From the NCBI GenBank assembly GCA_024692235.1, contig JAILMW010000010.1:98450-162449 (forward strand): a DNA stretch of 64,000 bases. The letters are read 5' to 3'. Of this stretch, positions 37,514-46,964 are shown one piece after another. How positions within the stretch are numbered: position 1 is the stretch's first letter; every line of letters starts with the position of its first letter. Source of the stretch: Saccharofermentans sp. GTDB lineage: Bacteria; Bacillota; Clostridia; Saccharofermentanales; Saccharofermentanaceae. A model generated the notes under the pieces. It was given only the letters and a program-made list of their open reading frames with translations. It was not told the DNA's origin and searched no databases. Position numbers and translations under genes: made by a program.

Positions 37514-37675
37514 ATGCGTTACTCCTTTTGATAAAGTACGCTGCATGCAACTTAACATTATCGTATTGCTATCGCCGAAGAATTACAAACAACGCACAGT
37601 TGAAAGCTTCTCAACGCATCTTCCCCGAGTGCTATAATGACGTTTAAGAAACGCTATTAAAGATAAGAGGCAGAT

Positions 37676-38146
37676 ATGATCGAGTACGGTATTGCTACAA
37701 AGGAAGACATAAACGAACTTATAAGACTTCGAATAAATTATATGAAAGCTGATTTCGGAAGTGTATCGGAAGAAGAGAGGCTGGGCATGGAAAAGCAACT
37801 CCCTGACTACTTTCGAAGAAAACTCGGAACAGAGCTTATAGCATTCACAGCAAGAGACAAGGGACATATAGTATCCGTCGCATACCTTCACATCATCGAA
37901 ATGCCGGCAAATTCAGTCCTCTTAAGCGGCTTATACGGAGATGTATTAAGCGTCTATACTGAGCCTGAATACCGCGGCAGAGGCCTTTGCTCCACACTTA
38001 TAAATAACCTTATAGAACACGCAAAGAAGCTGGGGCTTGGAAGGATCGATCTTAAGGCTACTGATGACGGTTATTCTGTCTACGAGAAAGCAGGCTTTAA
38101 GGAAATAAAGCAAAAATACAGGAATATGAGATATACGATAGAGTAG
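37676..38146 (+). CDS. GNAT family N-acetyltransferase
   Basis: LSVYTEPEYRGRGLCSTLINNLIEHAKKLGLGRIDLKATDDGYSVYEKAGFKE. Confidence 0.9.
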   Translation: MIEYGIATKEDINELIRLRINYMKADFGSVSEEERLGMEKQLPDYFRRKLGTELIAFTARDKGHIVSVAYLHIIEMPANSVLLSGLYGDVLSVYTEPEYRGRGLCSTLINNLIEHAKKLGLGRIDLKATDDGYSVYEKAGFKEIKQKYRNMRYTIE

Positions 38147-38213
38147 ATACAATAACACCTTCCGTCCACAAAGAACGGAAGGTGAAGATCAGACGATATA
38201 AGCACCTGATATA

Positions 38214-38732
38214 TTATGCAAAAGCAACTGCCTGATGTCTTCTTATGTAGTCCTCTGCGGCAGCGGAATTCTTATTAATGCTCTTTACATGCATAGAGAT
38301 AAAGATGATCGGGAAATAAAGCATCAGCATAAGACCGAATGCGATAGCCATAAGAGCTACACAAAGATCTGCTGGGAAGATAGGGATAAGAAGCCAGCCC
38401 CACTTGGCGATCTCCTTAAAGGTCTTCATATACTTTCCGAATCCGCCGCCCTTATGGTAAGCAACGATACTCATAATGATCGCAACATAGCTGAGGAGCG
38501 TAGGCAGCGTAAGAAGCGATGTCTTTAATATAGCTGTCGTGCTGTCATCTCCGTCAAGAGTTGTAAAGAGTACGGCGCCTCCGATGATACCCGCAAGTAC
38601 CAGGAACATTAAGAACAACTGAACCTTAGCTATCTTCTTCCCCTTCTTTGCCTTCTCAAGAAGCTCAGGTGCTTCCTCAAGATATGCTCTTGCTTCTTCA
38701 ATATCGTCAAATATTTCTTTTTTCTTAGCCAT
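38214..38732 (-). CDS. Hypothetical membrane protein
   Basis: Several hydrophobic helices; 172 aa; downstream of the sigma factor gene. Confidence 0.6.
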   Translation of the reverse strand: MAKKKEIFDDIEEARAYLEEAPELLEKAKKGKKIAKVQLFLMFLVLAGIIGGAVLFTTLDGDDSTTAILKTSLLTLPTLLSYVAIIMSIVAYHKGGGFGKYMKTFKEIAKWGWLLIPIFPADLCVALMAIAFGLMLMLYFPIIFISMHVKSINKNSAAAEDYIRRHQAVAFA

Positions 38733-38789
38733 TTTAATAATCTCCTATCAAGTTAACATTGTTACAAATCGTTCATTCACACATGGCGG

Positions 38790-40640
38790 TCACGCCTGTC
38801 TTGTTAAAGTCATATATGTATCGGCGGGGCCCAGACCTCCCATCGTCATAGTATCTCCGTCGATACGAATGACGAGCATTGTAGGTTCGCCGGCAGAAGT
38901 AGTTATGGTCAATTCGTTACCGGCGACAGTATACGTACCTGACATTACATCGTGTTCTTCGCCGTTACTGTCGATTCCATAGTAACTAACTGTACCGTCC
39001 TCATTGAATACCCAATACAGATCAATGGGGATGTAACCTTCTGCAGAGTCACCAAGGTAACTGTTGTCGTAAGAGACCCATGTACCGGCAACATCGGCAA
39101 CAGTATAATCCGCAGTTTCAAAGGGGGTCGACCTGGTCAATACCAAAGGTTCGTCAGGGAAATCCACGGGCGTTAAGCTCAATGTATCTCCGTCACAGGA
39201 GTAAGTTAAGAATACTGAATTGTTACCTGCTTCATCGAACCAGTTCATTTCATCTCCGTCGACTGTATACAGGACAGTCATTCGATCTGTCTCCACACCT
39301 GCAAGGGTATACATCACATATTCCACCGTACCGTCTTCGGAGAATGTAATATAGATTATATCGTTACGTTCTTCAGCCATCCAGGTACCGATAAGAGCGG
39401 AAGCAGGATCCTCAGATGCATTTCCCGCAGAAGCGGACTGATCTGCTACAGTCTCATCCTGCCTTGTATAGACCAGTGTTCCATCAGGATAGTCAGGGCT
39501 CTCAAGTGTTAACGTATCACCATCCACAGTAACGGTTATCGTATCAAATACAGTACCGTCAGCAAGGCTCGTGGTCATATTATTACCGTCAACGGTATAA
39601 CTGCCGGAAGTACGAGCGACCTCGACACCGTTATCATCGATCTTTCGGATCTCCAGAGTTCCGTCATCGCCGAATAATACATATTCGGTTGTATTATCAG
39701 AACTGCTCGTCCTCACCCAAGTTCCGACAAGAACCACAGAAAGATCTTCTGTAGGCTCTGTATCAGAAGCATCGTCAGAGGTACCGTCTGTAACGGCATC
39801 CTCGCTCTCCTCCGTCTCGGCGATAGTCGTCTCTTCTGTGGTCTCTTCGGTGTCATTTATTATCTTCGGTATCACAACCACAGCGGCTACTACCGCCAGA
39901 ATGAAAGCTACGACTGCGATAATGATCTTATTTAATGTCAGACCCGCAATTCCTTTTGTCGCAGCGGAAGATGCTGCTTTTGCTGCTGCTGCCTTAGCAG
40001 GGACATCTGCAGATGCGGATAATGTTAAAAGTGGAGCTGCTATCGGCTTCAACGGCACCTGCTCGGCTTCTTTTGCAAACAGCTTGCTCAGGAATGGTAC
40101 TGCAGCCATTGCGTAAAGCTTATCGTTATTCTCTTCTTCATACTTCTCGACCTCCTTCTTGATCTTCTTCTTGGCAAAGTTAAGACGCCAGAGAACAGTA
40201 CCCTGAGGAATGCCTAGAAGTGAAGCGATCTCCTTTGTAGTCATCTCATCGTAGTAGTACAGGATCAGAGTCCTTCTGATATCTTCCGACAGCGCATTAT
40301 CGATGATATCCATGATTATCCTGCGCTTCTCGGCGGATTCCAGTATTGAATCCGGCAGGAAGTCCTCCGGCTGTGCTTCTACATTCTCGAAGAAATCATC
40401 CTCGGCATTGACCGTCTTAGTCCTCCTTAAGCGGTCAAGACACTTATTGGCAGCGATCTTCTTAAGCCATGCCGCTACCTTTTCCCTGTCCTTCAGGGTG
40501 TCGTAGGAATCAATAAGAGTTACGTACGTCTCCTGAACAATGTCCTGTGCATCCTCCTCGTCCTTGAGAAGTGACATCGCTGTCCAGTACACTGAACGGT
40601 ACGTGTCGTTGTAGATCTTTTCTAATTCCTTGTTGTCCAT
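38790..40640 (-). CDS. ECF-type RNA polymerase sigma factor fused to TM helix and three extracytoplasmic repeats
   Basis: LLKDEEDAQDIVQETYV (region 2), LILYYYDEMTTKEIASLLGIPQGTVLWRLNFAKKKIKKE (region 4), TM IIIAVVAFILAVVAAVVVIP, then three GTW...FxxDGTxxY...YTVxGxxM repeats. Confidence 0.88.
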   Translation of the reverse strand: MDNKELEKIYNDTYRSVYWTAMSLLKDEEDAQDIVQETYVTLIDSYDTLKDREKVAAWLKKIAANKCLDRLRRTKTVNAEDDFFENVEAQPEDFLPDSILESAEKRRIIMDIIDNALSEDIRRTLILYYYDEMTTKEIASLLGIPQGTVLWRLNFAKKKIKKEVEKYEEENNDKLYAMAAVPFLSKLFAKEAEQVPLKPIAAPLLTLSASADVPAKAAAAKAASSAATKGIAGLTLNKIIIAVVAFILAVVAAVVVIPKIINDTEETTEETTIAETEESEDAVTDGTSDDASDTEPTEDLSVVLVGTWVRTSSSDNTTEYVLFGDDGTLEIRKIDDNGVEVARTSGSYTVDGNNMTTSLADGTVFDTITVTVDGDTLTLESPDYPDGTLVYTRQDETVADQSASAGNASEDPASALIGTWMAEERNDIIYITFSEDGTVEYVMYTLAGVETDRMTVLYTVDGDEMNWFDEAGNNSVFLTYSCDGDTLSLTPVDFPDEPLVLTRSTPFETADYTVADVAGTWVSYDNSYLGDSAEGYIPIDLYWVFNEDGTVSYYGIDSNGEEHDVMSGTYTVAGNELTITTSAGEPTMLVIRIDGDTMTMGGLGPADTYMTLTRQA

Positions 40641-40812
40641 TTTTGCCTCCTTTATTTCCGCATCTACTTATAAGACGCATAAGCGAGGCGGATTATTGGG
40701 TGGTTCGAGAAAATTTTTTTCAATATACCACGAAAAACCCCATAATAGGCAAAACTATTAGATTTCTCTCATGTTAATATGATGAGGAATATGATTTCAG
40801 GAGAATATAGAT

Positions 40813-41283
40813 ATGCATTCACGTATATTTCAGATAAGTACAAAGCCTATCGATGAAAAGAATTATATCAACGAGGATCGTTACTATAGTCACGACACGG
40901 GTTTTGTAGGTTCTGTTGCCGATTACGCGGTCGCTAATAATGAACCGTCTGACTATGAATGGCTGAACACGCAGCCGGGAATATCAGTTGATCTCAGGAA
41001 CAAGACCTTCAAGCTCGTAAGCAAGGAAGATTACTTCAAAGCATCTTATATGAAGTTTAAGGAACATCTGGCAGAAGCTGAACAGATGACCTTTGAAGAC
41101 TTTATATGCGGCAGGAGCATCGGGACATTTGGTGCTCTTGCTAACAGTTTTGAAGACATATATGCTATCTACGTCGATGATATAGATGAATGTAATGGCC
41201 TTATCACTTTGGATGATCTTGTTCGTAATTCTGAAGACGGCACAGTATGGCACTTGGGTGCCACAATTAATTATCACTTTTAA
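40813..41283 (+). CDS. Hypothetical protein
   Basis: 156 aa ORF with aggaga SD; followed closely by a second plus-strand ORF. Confidence 0.6.
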   Translation: MHSRIFQISTKPIDEKNYINEDRYYSHDTGFVGSVADYAVANNEPSDYEWLNTQPGISVDLRNKTFKLVSKEDYFKASYMKFKEHLAEAEQMTFEDFICGRSIGTFGALANSFEDIYAIYVDDIDECNGLITLDDLVRNSEDGTVWHLGATINYHF

Positions 41284-41300
41284 GGACCGGAGGTGGTCTG

Positions 41301-41939
41301 ATGATCCCTATTGTTCTTATAGTGATATTTGCGTTGATCATATTCGTGCTTATAGACCTGATCCCTCTTGTGATGTCTATATACAGCTATCGCACTTTTG
41401 CATCTTTGCCGAATACTTTCCCTCACAAAGAAGGGATCTTAAATTACATCGTTATATCTCATATCTTATTCATAATTCTCGCGATCTCTTCTTTGATATT
41501 CTTCCCTAAGATCGTACGCAATATCGAGGATCCAATTCCGGAAGGTTTTTATTCACTTTATGACAATGAACGTCTCATATATGAGGGTTATGACAACGGT
41601 TACCACAAGATCTTTGTCGACAGCAGAGGATCAGCCATGAAATTTGACTTTTATATTCAGTCTGATAACAGTAGCGTAAATAACATCGAGAGCGGCAGGA
41701 TCTGCTATGTGTATTATTCGGGTGACCAAACATGGGATTATGAATCATTAAGAACACAGGAAGGATATTCCGGAGATTGTGGGGTCTTTCAAGCAGATAC
41801 GATCATGATCAAAGAAAAGACATACGTAAAGAATTGGCCGCTATACATCTCCCTGACGCTTCACGCCATCAACAGCATGGTGTTATTGATCCTTGTCTGT
41901 ATCTGCAAGAAACGGTATACGGAAAACAAAACTATATGA
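41301..41939 (+). CDS. Hypothetical membrane protein
   Basis: N- and C-terminal TM helices; SD ggaggtggtctg. Confidence 0.6.
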   Translation: MIPIVLIVIFALIIFVLIDLIPLVMSIYSYRTFASLPNTFPHKEGILNYIVISHILFIILAISSLIFFPKIVRNIEDPIPEGFYSLYDNERLIYEGYDNGYHKIFVDSRGSAMKFDFYIQSDNSSVNNIESGRICYVYYSGDQTWDYESLRTQEGYSGDCGVFQADTIMIKEKTYVKNWPLYISLTLHAINSMVLLILVCICKKRYTENKTI

Positions 41940-41953
41940 TACTTATATCTGAC

Positions 41954-42511
41954 CTATCGCACCAAGCCGGATCCGCAACCACCGCAGAAATCTCCGGTAG
42001 ATCCTGTAGGCCTGCCGCAGTTAGGACAGAATTTGGGGCGTGATACGCCCGGAATACCCTGAGCGATAGTCGGAGCTTTTGATATCACATTAGCTCGCTT
42101 ATTGCTCCTGCTGCCTACAACAGTAACTGTTATTCCGACAAGGCACACCAAAAAGCCCGCAATATTAATGATGTATTCAAATGATCTGCCGGTAACGGAA
42201 GAATGAAGTGCTATTCGGATCAAATATATGATCGCCAATAAATAGCTTAATGCACAAAGTCCGTGTGTGATCAACTCTCCTCTCATATATGCGCCGGGCT
42301 TCGTTTTCTTATATGTGGCAAATTGTATCGGCCCTCCTATCGTGGAAAAGAAGAAAGCAGCGCCAAAGAGCAGACATACCGCCGGGACGACTATAAGCTC
42401 ATAACCACTAAGATATCCCAGTCCCATCAGAGTATTGATCCCTATAAATAGCAGATCCGGTAACATCAGGATCACAGTAACAATATGCAAAATCAGATTT
42501 GTAACTCTCAT
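41954..42511 (-). CDS. Membrane protein with C-terminal zinc ribbon
   Basis: FCPNCGRPTGSTGDFCGGCGSGL. Confidence 0.7.
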   Translation of the reverse strand: MRVTNLILHIVTVILMLPDLLFIGINTLMGLGYLSGYELIVVPAVCLLFGAAFFFSTIGGPIQFATYKKTKPGAYMRGELITHGLCALSYLLAIIYLIRIALHSSVTGRSFEYIINIAGFLVCLVGITVTVVGSRSNKRANVISKAPTIAQGIPGVSRPKFCPNCGRPTGSTGDFCGGCGSGLVR

Positions 42512-42594
42512 TTTATATCCCCCCATTTAAAGACATCATAACATAAATGAATGCGATGACCATGCAAGTACGTTCAACATACCCTCTATACCGA

Positions 42595-43467
42595 TCAGAA
42601 TGTCTCCTTTACCTGTGCAAGGAACTTCTCTGCTATAGGCGTAAAGGTACGCCGTCTGTTCCAGATAAGATACAGCTTTGTTTCCTGCTTCGGATAAAGC
42701 GGACGGAACACAAGATCGCTTTCTTCGGAACAGTCTATAAGGTGTTCGAATGTCAGAAGGATACCTAGCCCCTCTTTTGCGAACATGGAGGCATTATAAG
42801 ACAAACGGAATGAACCTTCCAGGTGAAGCTCGGAGAAGCGCTCGCCTGCCCATTCCGGGATCTCGATATTCCAGCTCTGTTCAGAGCAGAACAGAGGCTT
42901 TCCTATAAGGTCAGAGACCCTTATATTCTTTTTCTTTGCCAAAGGGTCGCTCTTTAACATAACTGCTCCCCAACGATCCGCCGAAGGAAAAGGAAGATAC
43001 TCATACTTTTCCTTATTCGGAAGCTCGCATATCACACCGAAATCAAGTATGCCTTTATCAAGCTTCTCCGTTACCTGCTCCGTATCGCCGCTCGTTATGT
43101 GGTAAGTAAAGGAAGGATATCTGTCCTTAAGCGTCTTTATCTCGCGGGCAAGAATGGCAATCTGATAGGATTCTGCGAGGCCGAAATAGATATCTCCGCC
43201 GGTTATGTCATCAAGAGATATGAACTCCTGCTCGATCTTATCTGCCATTGCGACCAGGTCTTCGGCACGGTCTTTAAGCAGCATGCCTTCATCGGTCAGC
43301 TTGATCGAGAAACTGTGACGGGTAAAGAGCTTCTTTCCCAGTTCGTCTTCGAGAGCCTTAAGCGCTTTGGATAAGGTAGGCTGAGTAACATGCATAAGCT
43401 CTGCAGCGTGGGACATATTCTCTTTTTCGGCAACCGCAAGAAAGTAACGAAGGTTCTTTATCTCCAT
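42595..43467 (-). CDS. LysR family transcriptional regulator
   Basis: MEIKNLRYFLAVAEKENMSHAAELMHVTQPTLSKALKALEDELGKKLFTR; SD AAGGAGGG. Confidence 0.95.
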   Translation of the reverse strand: MEIKNLRYFLAVAEKENMSHAAELMHVTQPTLSKALKALEDELGKKLFTRHSFSIKLTDEGMLLKDRAEDLVAMADKIEQEFISLDDITGGDIYFGLAESYQIAILAREIKTLKDRYPSFTYHITSGDTEQVTEKLDKGILDFGVICELPNKEKYEYLPFPSADRWGAVMLKSDPLAKKKNIRVSDLIGKPLFCSEQSWNIEIPEWAGERFSELHLEGSFRLSYNASMFAKEGLGILLTFEHLIDCSEESDLVFRPLYPKQETKLYLIWNRRRTFTPIAEKFLAQVKETF

Positions 43468-43611
43468 TTTGCACCCTCCTTCTGTTATATTCCAATATGG
43501 CATATCACGATATTCATTTTATTCATTAGCACACTTCACAGCAACACCTTATACTGAACTTAAAGGGATAATAAAGATGGAAACATCATAGAATCACGGA
43601 GGTCCATAACT

Positions 43612-44604
43612 ATGAAAGCAGAAGATCTTAAGACGGTAACAGAGTGGGATAAGACATTTCCAAAGAGCGAGAAAGTCGATCACAGCAAAGTAACTTTTGT
43701 AAACCGATATGGAATAACGTTAGTCGCAGATATGTATGTTCCCAAAGGATCAGAGGGAAAATATCCCGCGATCGCCGTAAGCGGCCCCTTCGGTGCAGTT
43801 AAGGAACAGTGCTCGGGTCTTTATGCTCAGACTATGGCAGAGAGGGGCTTTATCACGATAGCTTTTGACTCTTCTTTTACCGGGGAGAGCAGCGGCGAGC
43901 CGAGATATATGGCTTCTCCCGACGTCAACACAGAAGACTTTATGGCGGCAGTAGATTTCCTTTCGCTAAGAAGCAATGTCGATCCTGACAGGATCGGTAT
44001 CATCGGCATATGCGGCTGGGGCGGAATGGCTCTTAATGCAGCTGCATTAGATCCCCGTATTAAGGTTACGGTCACATCTACTATGTATGACATGACCAGA
44101 GTTAATGCCAACGGATATTTCGATGAGGAAGACTCTGAAGAGCAGCGTTATGAGAAGAAGAAAATGCTGGCCGCACAGCGCCTCGAAGACATAAAGAACG
44201 GTTCTTATAAAAGAGCCGGCGGATGCTTACCTCTTCCTGTTCCTGAAGACGCTCCTTTCTTCGTAAAGGATTACAGTGAATACTATAAAGGCAGAGCATA
44301 TCACGCAAGGTCTCTTAACTCCAACGAAGGATGGAATGTTACGGGGTGCCAGTCTTTTATGAATCAGCCGATCTTAAAGTACTCAAATGAGATAAGAAGT
44401 GCAGTCCTCATGATCCACGGAGAGAAAGCTCATTCCTGTTATTTCTCCAAAGATGCGTATGCGAATATGATCAAAGACAGCAAGTATAAAGATAACAAGG
44501 AGCTCATGATCATTCCCGGAGCGGTACATACGGATCTGTATGACAATCTCGACGTGATCCCTTTCGATCATATAGAAGAGTTCATGAGGAAATATATCGG
44601 GTAG
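43612..44604 (+). CDS. Alpha/beta hydrolase (dienelactone-hydrolase-like)
   Basis: GIIGICGWGGMALNAAALDPRIK (GxCxG nucleophile-elbow-like), MIHGEKAHSCYFS, IPGAVHTDLYD. Confidence 0.8.
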   Translation: MKAEDLKTVTEWDKTFPKSEKVDHSKVTFVNRYGITLVADMYVPKGSEGKYPAIAVSGPFGAVKEQCSGLYAQTMAERGFITIAFDSSFTGESSGEPRYMASPDVNTEDFMAAVDFLSLRSNVDPDRIGIIGICGWGGMALNAAALDPRIKVTVTSTMYDMTRVNANGYFDEEDSEEQRYEKKKMLAAQRLEDIKNGSYKRAGGCLPLPVPEDAPFFVKDYSEYYKGRAYHARSLNSNEGWNVTGCQSFMNQPILKYSNEIRSAVLMIHGEKAHSCYFSKDAYANMIKDSKYKDNKELMIIPGAVHTDLYDNLDVIPFDHIEEFMRKYIG

Positions 44605-45262
44605 TATACTCGTTAAGATACGCGACGATCTCAAATATCAGATCCTCGCCTCTGCCCTTTTGCTCCGGACAGATATCCGTGATCTCCCAACAAAGATCAT
44701 CGACAATGCGTAACTCAATACCGTCTACACTGACGTGCTTTATGACCACATCCGTGGTCACATCTTTACGCCCTTCTCTGACCTTGCCCTTATAGAGAAT
44801 TCTGATCACATCAATAAGGTCCTGAGCTGAGATCTTCTTTGAATCCACGCTGAACATAACACTTCCGTCCGGTCTCTCCTGAGGATAGAACTCCTTTATC
44901 AAAGCTTCACTGTTCTCGGGATAGATAGCTCTCTTCTCAACGGGCTCATTCTTGCCTCTTAATACACGCTGATATATCAGGTCAAAATCAGTAATGTCTC
45001 TCTGAAGGAGCGGACTGTCCTTATATGCTGTACCGTATGTTACCCGCTTGTCCTCTATGTCATAAAAGACATACCTGATCCCGTTAAGGATCGCATCATT
45101 TATCAGCGAATAATTATCGTCCAGTTTGTCCTTAGGCACAGACATGATAACATCCTTGCGCTCTTTATCTTCGATCGCAAAAAGCTCGACTCTGTCCTGA
45201 TAATTCTTAACCCTGTAAGTAACTCCCTCATACACGGCATAATACGAAAAGAATTCTCTCAT
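44582..45262 (-). CDS. Hypothetical protein
   Basis: 226 aa ORF, convergent and overlapping the 3' end of the preceding hydrolase by ~23 bp. Confidence 0.6.
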   Translation of the reverse strand: MREFFSYYAVYEGVTYRVKNYQDRVELFAIEDKERKDVIMSVPKDKLDDNYSLINDAILNGIRYVFYDIEDKRVTYGTAYKDSPLLQRDITDFDLIYQRVLRGKNEPVEKRAIYPENSEALIKEFYPQERPDGSVMFSVDSKKISAQDLIDVIRILYKGKVREGRKDVTTDVVIKHVSVDGIELRIVDDLCWEITDICPEQKGRGEDLIFEIVAYLNEYTTRYISS

Positions 45263-45402
45263 TATCTTTCCCTTCTTTCAAAAACCTACGCATCTTTCCT
45301 CTCATCTTAACGCATCAGGAGCATATGTTAAAATACTCTTGAATGACATAGAACTTCGTCGAGAATATTTGATCTGATTTGCTATGAATTGGTAGTGTTG
45401 AA

Positions 45403-45864
45403 ATGATATTCAAAAAGAATAAAACTACGGACAAACCGACATTCTACATCGACTCTCCTGAATTAGCTGTTACTCCCGATGCTCATGATATCGAAGAGAG
45501 ACTACAGGAGGCCGGCATTGCATATCGAGTTATTAATCCCGGATATATCGTCTTTAGCGGTCATATACTGCAAAGCGATATTCCGTTGATGATAGGACTA
45601 CACTACAGAGATGATCTAATTGATTTCATAGAGATCTTCAGACCTGCCGAATGTTATCAGGCAGAAGATTTTGATGTTGACAGATCATTTGAGGAATTGT
45701 CCGATATGGTGGAGAAGAGATTTGGTCCTCCTACCCGAAAGAGCGGTCCTGATAAACATCAGAATCGCTCAGAACTTTGGAAACTGAATGATTACACTAT
45801 TAGTCACTCTGTTTATGAAAGATTTGTACGACAAGAAAGTTTATCTATAAGATTCACTTCATAA
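45403..45864 (+). CDS. Hypothetical protein
   Basis: 153 aa ORF between opposing genes. Confidence 0.55.
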   Translation: MIFKKNKTTDKPTFYIDSPELAVTPDAHDIEERLQEAGIAYRVINPGYIVFSGHILQSDIPLMIGLHYRDDLIDFIEIFRPAECYQAEDFDVDRSFEELSDMVEKRFGPPTRKSGPDKHQNRSELWKLNDYTISHSVYERFVRQESLSIRFTS

Positions 45865-45906
45865 AGCTAAGCTCATATCGTATGTCCTATACGAACCGTT
45901 GAATAC

Positions 45907-46461
45907 TCACTTTCTCGGTTTTATCACTTTGCGCACCAATATTACTATTCCGGCTAAAGATCCGATCTCAAAACATAAATACAAAACGATAACACATAAG
46001 TAAGAAGAAGGCCCTGTTGTCTCATTAAGTGTATATCGCGAACCGTACAGTTCTAACTTCAATCCGTCATTCGCCTTTGAGACTTTACTTGTGTCATAGT
46101 TGAGATTCGACAAAGGATAATCCTCTGTACAAATGCATTCGTAACTAGAGTCTGAAAACCCGAACACGACAGTACAGTAATCTCCGTATACATCGATTAT
46201 CCGAAGATCATGTACAGAAATAGGTCCCACCAACATACAATGACACCACACCCCATTATCGTCAAGCGGAATTCTCAATCCGTAATCTATATAACATCCG
46301 GCCTTAAGCGTAGCTTTGGTATAGATTCCCGTTATTTGCTCTATGGGGATAAGATCATTTTCCTTCTCATCCTCGATTACGCTATAAATGACACACGCAT
46401 TATAAAGTACAACGAGCGATAAGATAACAACGCCGATCCACGCAAATACTTTCTTAGCCAT
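45907..46461 (-). CDS. Hypothetical membrane protein
   Basis: N-terminal and C-terminal TM segments; MAKKVFAWIGVVILSLVVLYNACVIYSV. Confidence 0.6.
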   Translation of the reverse strand: MAKKVFAWIGVVILSLVVLYNACVIYSVIEDEKENDLIPIEQITGIYTKATLKAGCYIDYGLRIPLDDNGVWCHCMLVGPISVHDLRIIDVYGDYCTVVFGFSDSSYECICTEDYPLSNLNYDTSKVSKANDGLKLELYGSRYTLNETTGPSSYLCVIVLYLCFEIGSLAGIVILVRKVIKPRK

Positions 46462-46772
46462 AACCACATTTCCTTTCAAACAAACACGATCTTTGTTGTC
46501 TTGATTGTATAAGCGCGACTAAGAAAAATGAACACACTGCTAATACAAACAGCATAGTTGTTTTTATACTGTCAGTATGGGTTATTAATCTTGGAGTATC
46601 CGGTGGGACTCGAATTATAAACTGTTCGTCCCATCCCATCAGAAACAATAAAATACGTAGCTTTCAGACTATAAATCGAATCATTTTTGAACGGGTCAGT
46701 TCATTCATTCCATTCTTTATGATTCTAATTGTCGTCAAAACTGTCGTCAAACACGATAATTCAGACAAATAA

Positions 46773-46811
46773 AAATCCCGAAAGCCTTATATATCAGGCA
46801 TTTCGGGATTT
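46773..46811 (-). terminator. Terminator of tRNA-Ser
   Basis: aaatcccgaaa...tttcgggattt, followed on minus strand by TTTTTATTTG. Confidence 0.85.
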
Positions 46812-46817
46812 CAGATT

Positions 46818-46906
46818 TGGCGGAGACGGTGGGATTCGAACCCACGTGCCCTTGCGGACAAACGGTTTTCAAGACCGCCTCGTTATGACCACTTCGATAC
46901 ATCTCC
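46818..46906 (-). tRNA. tRNA-Ser (anticodon TGA), CCA encoded
   Basis: Minus: GGAGATG...GGTCTTGAAAACCG...GGTTCGAATCCCACCGTCTCCGCCA; long variable arm; acceptor GGAGATG/CGTCTCC. Confidence 0.95.
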
Positions 46907-46964
46907 ATATCGTGCCCGAGTATTGTACTGTATTTTTGTCAGCATTTCAAGAATAATATGAATT

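Noticed and set aside
46731-46756. gtcgtcaaaactgtcgtcaa short direct repeat as an integrase remnant
   Set aside because: Too short, and no integrase coding sequence is present
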